From the NCBI GenBank assembly GCA_937880585.1, contig CALFMR010000256.1, positions 1-5,912 of the forward strand: DNA of 5,912 nucleotides, written 5' to 3'. The position numbers were made by a program, and so were the translations under genes. This DNA is from an uncultured Acidobacteriota bacterium (GTDB lineage: Bacteria; Acidobacteriota; Vicinamibacteria; Vicinamibacterales; SCN-69-37). Each line of letters starts with the position of its first letter. The first letter of the stretch is position 1. Below are positions 1 to 5,793 of the stretch, one piece after another. Under the pieces are notes generated by a model. That model searched no databases. It was not told the origin of the DNA and saw only the letters and a program-made list of their open reading frames with translations.

Positions 1-119
1 CGCACCTCGACCTGCCGCTCCTCCGCGACATGTGGCCCATCGCGGTCACGCTCGTCGCCCTCTACCTCCTGCTGGCCGGCGTCTTCACGGCGGGCATGTC
101 GTCTTTCATGGGCAGGTAA
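1..119 (+). CDS. C-terminal end of a membrane protein, possibly an ABC-2-type transporter permease (partial)
   Basis: The frame is open from the window edge (first full codon at base 3) to a TAA stop at 117-119, giving the last 38 residues of a protein whose start lies outside. What is visible is a short amphipathic stretch (HLDLPLLRDMWP), a hydrophobic segment of about 21 residues rich in L, V and A that should cross the inner membrane, and a short tail ending MGR. A final helix preceded by a D-x-W-P-type turn resembles the end of ABC-2-type permeases, but this rests on general resemblance from memory and other polytopic proteins could end this way. Only four bases separate its stop from the adaptor gene, so the two are very likely co-transcribed, which fits a transport role. 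The family assignment is tentative; the existence of a coding end here is fairly secure. Confidence 0.5.
   Translation, partial: HLDLPLLRDMWPIAVTLVALYLLLAGVFTAGMSSFMGR
111..116 (+). promoter_or_regulatory. Weak ribosome binding site of the adaptor gene
   Basis: GGCAGG lies 7 bases before the ATG at 124 and runs up to the TAA stop of the upstream gene. It is a partial Shine-Dalgarno match. It supports the ATG at 124 as the start and suggests translational coupling to the preceding gene. Confidence 0.4.
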
Positions 120-123
120 ACGG

Positions 124-1470
124 ATGACACGAAAGAAAGCACTGATCGCGATCGGCGTCCTGGTCCTCCTGGCCGTCATCGGCTACGTCAACTTCGGGAT
201 GAACCGCACGAAGACCGTCCCGGTCACCGCCGAGACGATCCAAGCGCGCGATCTCGAGGCCATTGTCACGGCCAGCGGCACGATCCAGGCGAAACGCCAG
301 GTCAATATCAGCGCCGAGACCGTCGGCAAGGTCGTGAACCTCGACGTCGAGGAGGGCCAGGCCGTAAAGATCGGCCAGCCGCTCCTGCAGATCGATCCGC
401 GTATCCTCCAGAACACGGTGACGATGCAGGAGGCGAGCCTGGCGACGGCACGGTCGACGCTGGCGCAGACCAAGGCGCAGGTCGAGAGCACGCGCGTGGC
501 GCTGCAGCAGTCGAAGGACGTTCTCGTGCGGCAGGAGGGCCTATTCAAGCAGGGCCTGCTCTCGCGCGACGACTACGAGAAGGCGCAGAACGACATGAAG
601 ATGCGCCAGGCGGACCTCGACTCGGGCGAAGAGTCGATTAGCGCGCAGCAGCAGCGCATCAAGCAGGAGGAAGCCAGCCTCGAGAGCGCGCGCTACGACT
701 TGAACAAGGTCCGCATCCTCGCGCCGATCAACGGCATCGTGACCAAGCGGAACATCGAAGAGGGCGAGACGGTCGTCACCGGCACGATGAACAACGCGGG
801 CACGGTACTCCTCACGATCGCGGACCTGTCGGTGATCGAAGCGGACATCGAAGTGGACGAGACCGACATTCCGTTCACGAAGATCGGGCAGAAAGCCAAG
901 ATCACCATCGACGCGATTCCGGACAAGACCTTCACCGGCACGGTGACCGAAGTCGGCAACGCGCCGATGGACGCCACGACGAGCACGGCCTCGACATCGC
1001 GCGCGACGAACTTCAAAGTCGTCGTGACGATCGACGGCCAGATTCCCGCCGCGCGTCCGGGCTTCACCTGCACGGCCGTGATCACGACCGCGACGCGGCA
1101 GCAGGCCCTGAGCGTGCCCATCCAGGCGATGACCGTGCGCGAGCTCATCGTCGACGCGGCCGGCAAGGTCGTGCCGACGGCACAGCCCGAGCCAGGGGCC
1201 GCCGCGCGCATCGGCCAGCAGGCCACGCCGGATCTGAAGCCCGGCGAATCGCGCAAGGAGATCGAGGGCGTCTTCGCCATTCGCGCGGGCAAGGCCCTGT
1301 TTGTCCCGGTCAAGACAGGCATTGCGGGCGAGAAGTACTTCGAGGTGCTCGACGGCCTGAAACAGGGCGACCAGGTCATCACCGGCCCGTTCTCATCAGT
1401 GCGTAACCTCAAAGACGGCGACGAGGTCAAAGTGACCACCGCGCCAGCCACCACGACCGCCGCGAGCTGA
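124..1470 (+). CDS. MacA/HlyD-family periplasmic adaptor subunit of an ABC efflux system
   Basis: This 448-residue protein is a membrane fusion (adaptor) protein that would link inner-membrane ABC permeases to an outer-membrane TolC-like channel. A short basic N-terminus (MTRKK) precedes one hydrophobic anchor at about 6-24. The first lipoyl half-motif is at about 46-92 (ASGTIQAKRQVNIS to the VEEGQAVKIGQPL turn). An alpha-helical coiled-coil hairpin rich in Q, E, K and A follows at about 95-195. Its tip carries R136-x3-L140-x6-S147, the R-L-S pattern known to contact TolC in MacA/AcrA-type adaptors. The second lipoyl half (ILAPINGIVTKRNIEEGE) is at 198-215, the beta-barrel at about 235-325 and the membrane-proximal domain from 326 on. 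That last domain contains a Pro/Ala-rich insertion at about 340-380, which helps make the protein longer than E. coli MacA (about 370 residues). It overlaps the next gene by one base. The substrate cannot be read from the sequence. The family call is firm; the name macA would be an overreach. Confidence 0.93.
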   Translation: MTRKKALIAIGVLVLLAVIGYVNFGMNRTKTVPVTAETIQARDLEAIVTASGTIQAKRQVNISAETVGKVVNLDVEEGQAVKIGQPLLQIDPRILQNTVTMQEASLATARSTLAQTKAQVESTRVALQQSKDVLVRQEGLFKQGLLSRDDYEKAQNDMKMRQADLDSGEESISAQQQRIKQEEASLESARYDLNKVRILAPINGIVTKRNIEEGETVVTGTMNNAGTVLLTIADLSVIEADIEVDETDIPFTKIGQKAKITIDAIPDKTFTGTVTEVGNAPMDATTSTASTSRATNFKVVVTIDGQIPAARPGFTCTAVITTATRQQALSVPIQAMTVRELIVDAAGKVVPTAQPEPGAAARIGQQATPDLKPGESRKEIEGVFAIRAGKALFVPVKTGIAGEKYFEVLDGLKQGDQVITGPFSSVRNLKDGDEVKVTTAPATTTAAS

Positions 1471-2693
1471 TGCACCAGTTCATCGAAGCGGCGGGGATCG
1501 CCATCCAGGCGATCTGGTCGAGCAAGCTGCGATCGCTGCTGACGGTCATCGGCAACGTCGTGGCGGTGACGTCGATCATCGCCGTCGTGTCGCTCGTCCA
1601 GGGCCTGAACGCGTCGGTGACCGACGCGATCCAGAGCCAGTTCGCGGCAGACGCCTTCACGGTGGCGCGCCGGCCGCTGACACTCACCGACGAGGACGAG
1701 CAGCGCGTGGCCAGCAACCCGCGCGTGACGCTCGACGACGCGGCCGCGCTGCGCAGCTACGGCGGCGCGATCGGCATGGTCATGGCCGAGTCGGACACGA
1801 ACGACGAGGTCAAGTACCGCGAGACGACGATCGACAGCGTCCAGATCCGGGGCGTGACGAAGGAATACCTGTCGATCCCGTCGACGGCGATCGAACGCGG
1901 GCGGCCGATCACGCCGACCGAGTTCGACAACGGCCGGCGCGTCGTGCTGCTCGGCTGGGAGACGGCCGACAAGCTCTTCCCGGAAGTCGATCCCCTCGAC
2001 AAGACGATCATCGTCGGCGGCTCGCACTTCCGCGTGGTCGGCATCGGGCCGAAGCGCGGCACCATCCTCGGGCAGTCGCAGGACGAATGGGTCGTCATGC
2101 CACTCGCGGCCATGCAGCGCGTCTTCGGGACGCGCCTCGGCCTGCAACTCACCGTGCGACCGACCGATCCGGCCCTCGTGAAGACGGCCATGGACCAGGC
2201 CACGGTGGCGCTGCGCGTCGAGCGCCGGCTCCGGCCGAAGGAAGACGACAACTTCGGCATCCTGTCGTCGGACACGTTCCTCAACCTCTACCACCAGGCG
2301 ACGACGGGCATCTTCGCGCTGCTCATCGGCGTCGTCGGGCTCTCGCTCGTCGTCGGCGGCATCGTGATCATGAACATCATGCTGATGGTCGTGAGCGAAC
2401 GGACGCGCGAGATCGGACTGCGCAAGTCGCTCGGCGCGCGCAAGCGCGACGTGCTGTGGCAGATCCTCACCGAATCGGTGACGCTCTCGACGTTCGGCGG
2501 CCTGGTCGGCACGGGGCTGGGCTTCCTCGTGGCGTGGATCATCAGCCGCCTGAGCCCGCTGCCGGCCATCGTCGAGCCGTGGTCGGTCGTGCTGGGCATC
2601 TCGATGACCGCGATCGTCGGCCTGTTCTTCGGGCTGTATCCGGCGATGCGGGCGGCGGCGCTCGACCCGATCGAAGCGCTGCGGCGGGAGTAG
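1470..2693 (+). CDS. MacB/FtsX-type ABC transporter permease, first of a tandem pair
   Basis: This 407-residue inner-membrane permease has the MacB/FtsX layout without the ATPase domain found in E. coli MacB. The N-terminal cytoplasmic helix (about 3-20) ends in SSKLRSLLTVIG, the typical entry into the first transmembrane helix at about 22-45. A large periplasmic domain follows at about 46-275. Three C-terminal transmembrane helices lie at about 279-305, 337-358 and 371-392. The loop after the second helix carries SERTREIGLRKSLGAR (309-324), the family's conserved cytoplasmic coupling segment, and the protein ends LDPIEALRRE, a family hallmark. The start overlaps the adaptor stop as TGATG with no convincing Shine-Dalgarno site, so translation is probably coupled. 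TM1 reads LTVIGNVVAV, with a polar Asn29 where the second permease has Ile31. It needs an ATPase partner that is not encoded in this window. The class is secure; the exported substrate is unknown. Confidence 0.93.
   Translation: MHQFIEAAGIAIQAIWSSKLRSLLTVIGNVVAVTSIIAVVSLVQGLNASVTDAIQSQFAADAFTVARRPLTLTDEDEQRVASNPRVTLDDAAALRSYGGAIGMVMAESDTNDEVKYRETTIDSVQIRGVTKEYLSIPSTAIERGRPITPTEFDNGRRVVLLGWETADKLFPEVDPLDKTIIVGGSHFRVVGIGPKRGTILGQSQDEWVVMPLAAMQRVFGTRLGLQLTVRPTDPALVKTAMDQATVALRVERRLRPKEDDNFGILSSDTFLNLYHQATTGIFALLIGVVGLSLVVGGIVIMNIMLMVVSERTREIGLRKSLGARKRDVLWQILTESVTLSTFGGLVGTGLGFLVAWIISRLSPLPAIVEPWSVVLGISMTAIVGLFFGLYPAMRAAALDPIEALRRE
2686..2690 (+). promoter_or_regulatory. Ribosome binding site of the second permease
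   Basis: GGGAG lies inside the last codons of the first permease, 9 bases before the ATG at 2700. It supports that ATG as the start and ties the two permease genes together translationally. Confidence 0.5.
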
Positions 2694-2699
2694 CACGAC

Positions 2700-3977
2700 A
2701 TGCGCTGGTCGCTCTTCACCGAGATCGTCGTCATGTCGTGGGACACGCTCCGCGGCAACAAGATGCGGTCCGCGCTGACGGTACTCGGCATCGTCATCGG
2801 CATCACGTCGATCGTCGGCATCACGTCGCTCGTGCGTGGGCTCGACGAGTCGTTCCGCGATCTCATCCGCCAGATCGGCCCGGACACGATCTACGTACAG
2901 AAGATCTCGTTCACGAACTTCGGATCGGGCGCGGACTTCGACGAGCTGATGAAGCGGCCGAACGTCACGCCGGCCGACGCCGAGGCCATCGCCGAGGCGC
3001 CGGGCATCCTGATGACCGACGTCACCTTCGGCGCCGGCGGGCCGGGCGGCCAGCAGGAGCGGGTCTACTACGGCAACGAGAAGACGAAGTCGCTCAGCGT
3101 CATCGGCGCGAGCGAGCGGTGGCCGTACGTGAACCAGCTCGAGCTCGGGATGGGCCGCTTCTTCAACGCCTATGAAGTCCAGCGGCGGCAGAACGTCGTC
3201 GTGCTGGGGAACACGGCCGTCGAGGCGCTGTTTCCCACGACGGATCCCGTCGGCAAGAAGGTCCGCATCGGGCTGTTCCAGTACACGGTCGTGGGCACGA
3301 TGGCGAAACGGCCGTCGCTGCTCGGCGGCAGCGGGGCGGACGACTTCATCGTCATTCCCGAGACGACCTACACGAAGCAGTACGGCATCCGCGCGAACCT
3401 GGTGGCGCGCGGCACGTGGCGCAGCGTGCAGATCGCCGCGGTCCCGCGCGAGGGCGTGTCACGCGACGAAGCGCAGGCCGAGATCGAGGCCATCATGCGC
3501 GCGCGGCACGGGCTGCACCTCGACGATCCGGACGACTTCGACTTCGTCACGCAGGACGCAATCCTCGCCTTCTGGGATCAGCTCACGCAAGCGACGTTCC
3601 TGGCGCTCGTCGTGCTGTCGTCGATCGCGCTGATGGTCGGCGGCATCGGCGTGATGAGCATCATGACGATCAGCGTCACCGAGCGCACGCGCGAGGTCGG
3701 CGTCCGCAAGGCGCTCGGCGCGCGGCGGGTCGAGATCCTTTGGCAGTTCCTGCTCGAGGCCGTGTTCCTCACCTCAGCCGGCGGCCTGCTGGGCATCGTC
3801 TGCGGCGCGACCATCGGCTTGTCGGTCCATCTCTTCACGGGCTTCCCCATCTCGCTCCCGTGGTGGTCGTTCGCCATCGGCATCGGCTTCTCGGCCGCCG
3901 TCGGCGTCTTCTTCGGCATGGTCCCCGCCATCCGAGCTTCGCGGCTGGATCCGATCGAAGCGCTGAGATACGAATAG
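2700..3977 (+). CDS. MacB/FtsX-type ABC transporter permease, second of a tandem pair
   Basis: This 425-residue permease is a diverged paralogue of the one before it, six bases downstream, and also lacks an ATPase domain. The N-terminal helix leads into GNKMRSALTVLGIVIGI and a first transmembrane helix at about 24-46. The periplasmic domain runs from about 47 to 292 and includes a Gly-rich stretch (GAGGPGG, 111-117) and the strand RRQNVVVLGNTAVEALFP (162-179), typical of MacB periplasmic cores. Transmembrane helices follow at about 298-323, 352-376 and 388-410. The coupling segment TERTREVGVRKALGAR (327-342) and the terminal LDPIEALRYE match the first permease almost residue for residue. Two unequal half-transporters in one operon suggest a heterodimer. 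The adaptor gene upstream suggests export towards or across the outer membrane, of a compound that cannot be inferred here. The family call is secure. Confidence 0.93.
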   Translation: MRWSLFTEIVVMSWDTLRGNKMRSALTVLGIVIGITSIVGITSLVRGLDESFRDLIRQIGPDTIYVQKISFTNFGSGADFDELMKRPNVTPADAEAIAEAPGILMTDVTFGAGGPGGQQERVYYGNEKTKSLSVIGASERWPYVNQLELGMGRFFNAYEVQRRQNVVVLGNTAVEALFPTTDPVGKKVRIGLFQYTVVGTMAKRPSLLGGSGADDFIVIPETTYTKQYGIRANLVARGTWRSVQIAAVPREGVSRDEAQAEIEAIMRARHGLHLDDPDDFDFVTQDAILAFWDQLTQATFLALVVLSSIALMVGGIGVMSIMTISVTERTREVGVRKALGARRVEILWQFLLEAVFLTSAGGLLGIVCGATIGLSVHLFTGFPISLPWWSFAIGIGFSAAVGVFFGMVPAIRASRLDPIEALRYE

Positions 3978-3988
3978 GGGTCAGCCTG

Positions 3989-4017
3989 CCAGCTCTCTTC
4001 GGGGCACCGAAGTCTGG
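3989..4017 (+). terminator. Compound hairpin just after the permease operon, possible transcription end
   Basis: A perfect 6-bp stem CTTCGG/CCGAAG (3997-4002 with 4007-4012) closes a GGCA loop. Outside it, CCAG (3989-3992) can pair with CTGG (4014-4017) across an uneven internal loop. It begins 12 bases after the stop of the second permease, where an operon terminator would be expected. No T-run follows, so it is not a textbook intrinsic terminator; it could instead stabilise the 3' end or mark a Rho-dependent end. Confidence 0.35.
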
Positions 4018-4045
4018 GCGACAAGACAGTCATCTTCTTTGCAGT

Positions 4046-4069
4046 GCGTTGGGGCCCCACCCCCAACGC
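4046..4069. repeat. Perfect 9-bp inverted repeat with 6-base loop
   Basis: GCGTTGGGG (4046-4054) is the exact reverse complement of CCCCAACGC (4061-4069), with loop CCCCAC. As RNA this would be a very stable hairpin. It has no T-tract on its 3' side. It may be a second element of the transcription end, or part of a dispersed intergenic repeat. Confidence 0.55.
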
Positions 4070-4072
4070 TAC

Positions 4073-4086
4073 GGCGCTTCGGCGCC
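4073..4086. repeat. Short hairpin with a TTCG tetraloop
   Basis: GGCGC (4073-4077) pairs perfectly with GCGCC (4082-4086) around TTCG, closed by a C-G pair. C(UUCG)G is known as an exceptionally stable RNA tetraloop. It starts four bases after the preceding inverted repeat, so an RNA read through here would carry two adjacent hairpins. Confidence 0.5.
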
Positions 4087-4132
4087 CTCGCGACGCTCGG
4101 GGCCTCGCGGTGTCGTCTTCTTCTGTTTGCTC

Positions 4133-4150
4133 GCGGGGCCCTCCCCCCGC
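4133..4150. repeat. 6-bp inverted repeat GCGGGG/CCCCGC
   Basis: GCGGGG (4133-4138) and CCCCGC (4145-4150) flank the loop CCCTCC. In sequence this GC-rich, chance could produce such a stem, so it is listed mainly because it is the fourth stem within about 160 bases. Confidence 0.3.
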
Positions 4151-4200
4151 TCGCCCGCTCAGCGCCGCTCCTCCGTCGCGGGCTTCGCGGACTTCTTTTG

Positions 4201-4235
4201 ACTTCTGGCTTCTGGCTTCCAACTTTTCACTTGCC
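4201..4235. repeat. Degenerate 7-bp tandem array, five units
   Basis: Five consecutive heptamers start with A/G followed by CTT: ACTTCTG, GCTTCTG, GCTTCCA, ACTTTTC and ACTTGCC. The first two differ at one base and the later ones are more decayed. The array ends 40 bases before the EF-G-like start. Similar CTTCTGG-type strings, read on the other strand as GAAGCCAGAAGTC, are as I recall frequent between genes in acidobacterial genomes; this is memory, not a search. Confidence 0.5.
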
Positions 4236-4252
4236 CTTCCCCGCCGTATGAT
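4224..4252 (+). promoter_or_regulatory. Putative sigma-70-type promoter of the EF-G-like gene
   Basis: TTTTCA (4224-4229, four of six matches to TTGACA) and TATGAT (4247-4252, five of six matches to TATAAT) are separated by exactly 17 bases. Transcription would start near 4259, giving a leader of only about 17 bases that begins almost at the ribosome binding site. The -35 lies within the heptamer array. Another -35-like string, TTGACT at 4198-4203, has no good -10 at the right distance. Confidence 0.4.
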
Positions 4253-4261
4253 GCGCCTATC

Positions 4262-4267
4262 GGAGGT
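4262..4267 (+). promoter_or_regulatory. Strong ribosome binding site of the EF-G-like gene
   Basis: GGAGGT sits 8 bases before the ATG at 4276, a near-ideal Shine-Dalgarno match and spacing. It fixes that ATG as the start. Confidence 0.7.
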
Positions 4268-4275
4268 ACCCGCCT

Positions 4276-5793
4276 ATGAAGGTCTTCGACGCGGCGGCCA
4301 TCCGCAATGTGGCGCTCGTCGGGCACACGGGGTCCGGCAAGACGCAACTGGCATCTGCGCTCCTCTTCGACGCCGGCGCCGCGCCGCGGCTCGGCAAGGT
4401 CGACGAGGGCACCGCGGTCACCGACTACGACGACGAAGCCCTCGCTCGCCGCCATACGCTCGCGGCAACTCCCGCCTTCCTCGAGTGGCAGCACACCAAA
4501 ATCAACCTGATTGACACACCCGGCGTCGCGAACTTCGTCAGCGAAGCCCGGGCCGCGTTGCGCGCGGTCGACGGGGCACTCGTCGTCGTCGACGCCGTCG
4601 GCGGCGTGCAGGTGTCGACCGAGAAAATCTGGGCCGCAGCGGAGGACGCGAAGCTCACGCGCATTCTCGTCTGCAGCCGCATGGACCGCGAGCGCGCCAG
4701 CCTCGATCGCGCCGTCGAGTCGATGCGTGCGACGCTCGCGCGCACGTGCGTGCCCGTGCAGTGGCCGATCGGCGAAGCCGAGACCTTCACCGGCGTCGTC
4801 GACCTCGTCACGCGGCGCGCCTACACGTTCGCGCGCGACGGATCGGGCACGATGACCGAAGGCGCGGTACCGGACGCATCGGTCGCGGCTGTCGAGGCCG
4901 CGCGTACGGCGCTCATCGAGATGGTCGCCGAGACCGACGACGCGCTGATGGAGCGATTCTTCGAATCCGGCACACTCGACGACGCCGCGCTCGCCGACGG
5001 GCTCGCGCGCGCCGTGGCACGAGCCGCGATCTTCCCGGTGTATTGCGCGTCGGGCCTGCTGAACATCGGGATGCCGCTGCTCGCCGATGCGATCGTCCGA
5101 AGCGTACCGTCACCCGCGAGCCGGCCGTTTCCCGGACTCGACGCCTCGGGTGCACCCGCCGCACGCGAGGCGTCCGATAGCGCGCCGCTCGAGCTCTGGA
5201 TCTGGAAGACGATCGCCGATCCGTTCGCCGGACGCCTGTCGCTCTTTCGCGTCATCTCTGGCGTGGCGACGTCGGATGCGACCGTCCGCAACCTGACGCG
5301 CGATGCCGACGAGCGGCTCGGCCATTTACTGGTCCTCGAGGGCAAGACGCAGACGCACGTGGCCGAGCTGCGCGCCGGGGATCTCGGTGCCGTCGCGAAA
5401 TTGAAAGACACGCACACAGGCGATCGCCTGGGCGACCGCCACGCGGACTTCACCGTGCCGCCGCTCGTCTTCTCCGAGCCGGTGCTGTCCTACGCGATGG
5501 AACCGAAGAGCCGCAGCGACGAGGACAAGATCGGCCCCGCCATGCAGCGGCTGCTCGAGGAAGATCAGGCGCTCGGCTACGGGCGCGATCCGCAGACACA
5601 CGAGCTGCTGCTCTCGGGCCAGGGCCAGCTCCACATTGAGGTGACGGTGGCAAAGCTCCGCCGGCGGTTCGGCGTGGAGGTGACGCTCAAGCCCCCGCGT
5701 ATTGCCTATCTCGAGACGATCACGGCGCCAGTCGAAGCGCACGGGCGTCACAAGAAGCAGACGGGCGGGCACGGCCAGTTTTGCGACTGCTAG
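4276..5793 (+). CDS. EF-G-like translational GTPase (EF-G2 type), interrupted by an in-frame TAG in domain IV
   Basis: The 505 residues before the stop cover the G domain through early domain IV of an elongation factor G-like protein; complete family members have about 690 residues. The P-loop GHTGSGKT is at 16-23, a switch-I-like ARRHTL at 57-62 and DTPG at 80-83. The G4 position reads SRMD (134-137) instead of NKxD, and G5 reads CASG (257-260) instead of the usual SA. Domain II begins near 303 (WIWKTIADPFAGRLS), domain III near 397 (EPVLSYAMEPKS, then LSGQGQLHIEV at 447-457), and domain IV near 476, with the conserved KKQTGGHGQF at 493-502. The ATG is set by a strong ribosome binding site. 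G1 resembles the divergent EF-G2 group rather than the canonical AHIDAGKT, so this is probably an accessory paralogue, not the essential fusA. The stop falls just after GQF-x-DC, where the family continues without a break. Truncated, the protein would lack most of domains IV and V and could not support translocation. Confidence 0.85.
   Translation: MKVFDAAAIRNVALVGHTGSGKTQLASALLFDAGAAPRLGKVDEGTAVTDYDDEALARRHTLAATPAFLEWQHTKINLIDTPGVANFVSEARAALRAVDGALVVVDAVGGVQVSTEKIWAAAEDAKLTRILVCSRMDRERASLDRAVESMRATLARTCVPVQWPIGEAETFTGVVDLVTRRAYTFARDGSGTMTEGAVPDASVAAVEAARTALIEMVAETDDALMERFFESGTLDDAALADGLARAVARAAIFPVYCASGLLNIGMPLLADAIVRSVPSPASRPFPGLDASGAPAAREASDSAPLELWIWKTIADPFAGRLSLFRVISGVATSDATVRNLTRDADERLGHLLVLEGKTQTHVAELRAGDLGAVAKLKDTHTGDRLGDRHADFTVPPLVFSEPVLSYAMEPKSRSDEDKIGPAMQRLLEEDQALGYGRDPQTHELLLSGQGQLHIEVTVAKLRRRFGVEVTLKPPRIAYLETITAPVEAHGRHKKQTGGHGQFCDC

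Larger units (their letters stand above)
3978..4275. other. 298-base intergenic region with inverted repeats, no credible gene
   Basis: This stretch separates the transporter operon from the EF-G-like gene. Frames that stay open across it give proteins rich in R, P, S and A with no recognisable domain, so I treat it as non-coding. It contains four small inverted repeats, a short heptamer array and a probable promoter, listed separately. Its runs of C and G and its cttct stretches differ in texture from the flanking genes. Confidence 0.7.

Noticed and set aside
693..2696. A 667-residue open frame on the minus strand opposite the adaptor and first permease
   Set aside because: It spans the junction of two well-supported + strand genes, its composition is dominated by R, D, H and A as expected from antisense reading of GC-rich codons, and it shows no domain or ribosome binding site.
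2087..3175. A 362-residue + strand open frame overlapping both permeases
   Set aside because: It is an out-of-frame shadow: Arg- and His-rich, no motif, and it crosses the end of one clear gene and the start of another.
3578..4222. A minus-strand open frame covering the end of the second permease and the intergenic region, starting MEARSQKSKE
   Set aside because: Its first residues are the heptamer array translated in reverse and the rest is antisense of the permease or low-complexity intergenic sequence. It is an artefact of the repeat.
4039..4514. Short + strand frames through the intergenic region into the EF-G-like gene
   Set aside because: They are rich in P, R, S and A, lack ribosome binding sites, and overlap a strongly supported gene in another frame.
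5791..5793. UAG recoding (pyrrolysine or suppressor readthrough) of the EF-G-like stop
   Set aside because: Nothing in the window suggests recoding machinery, the position is not a known recoding site, and the nearby cluster of odd substitutions is better explained by sequence error or decay.
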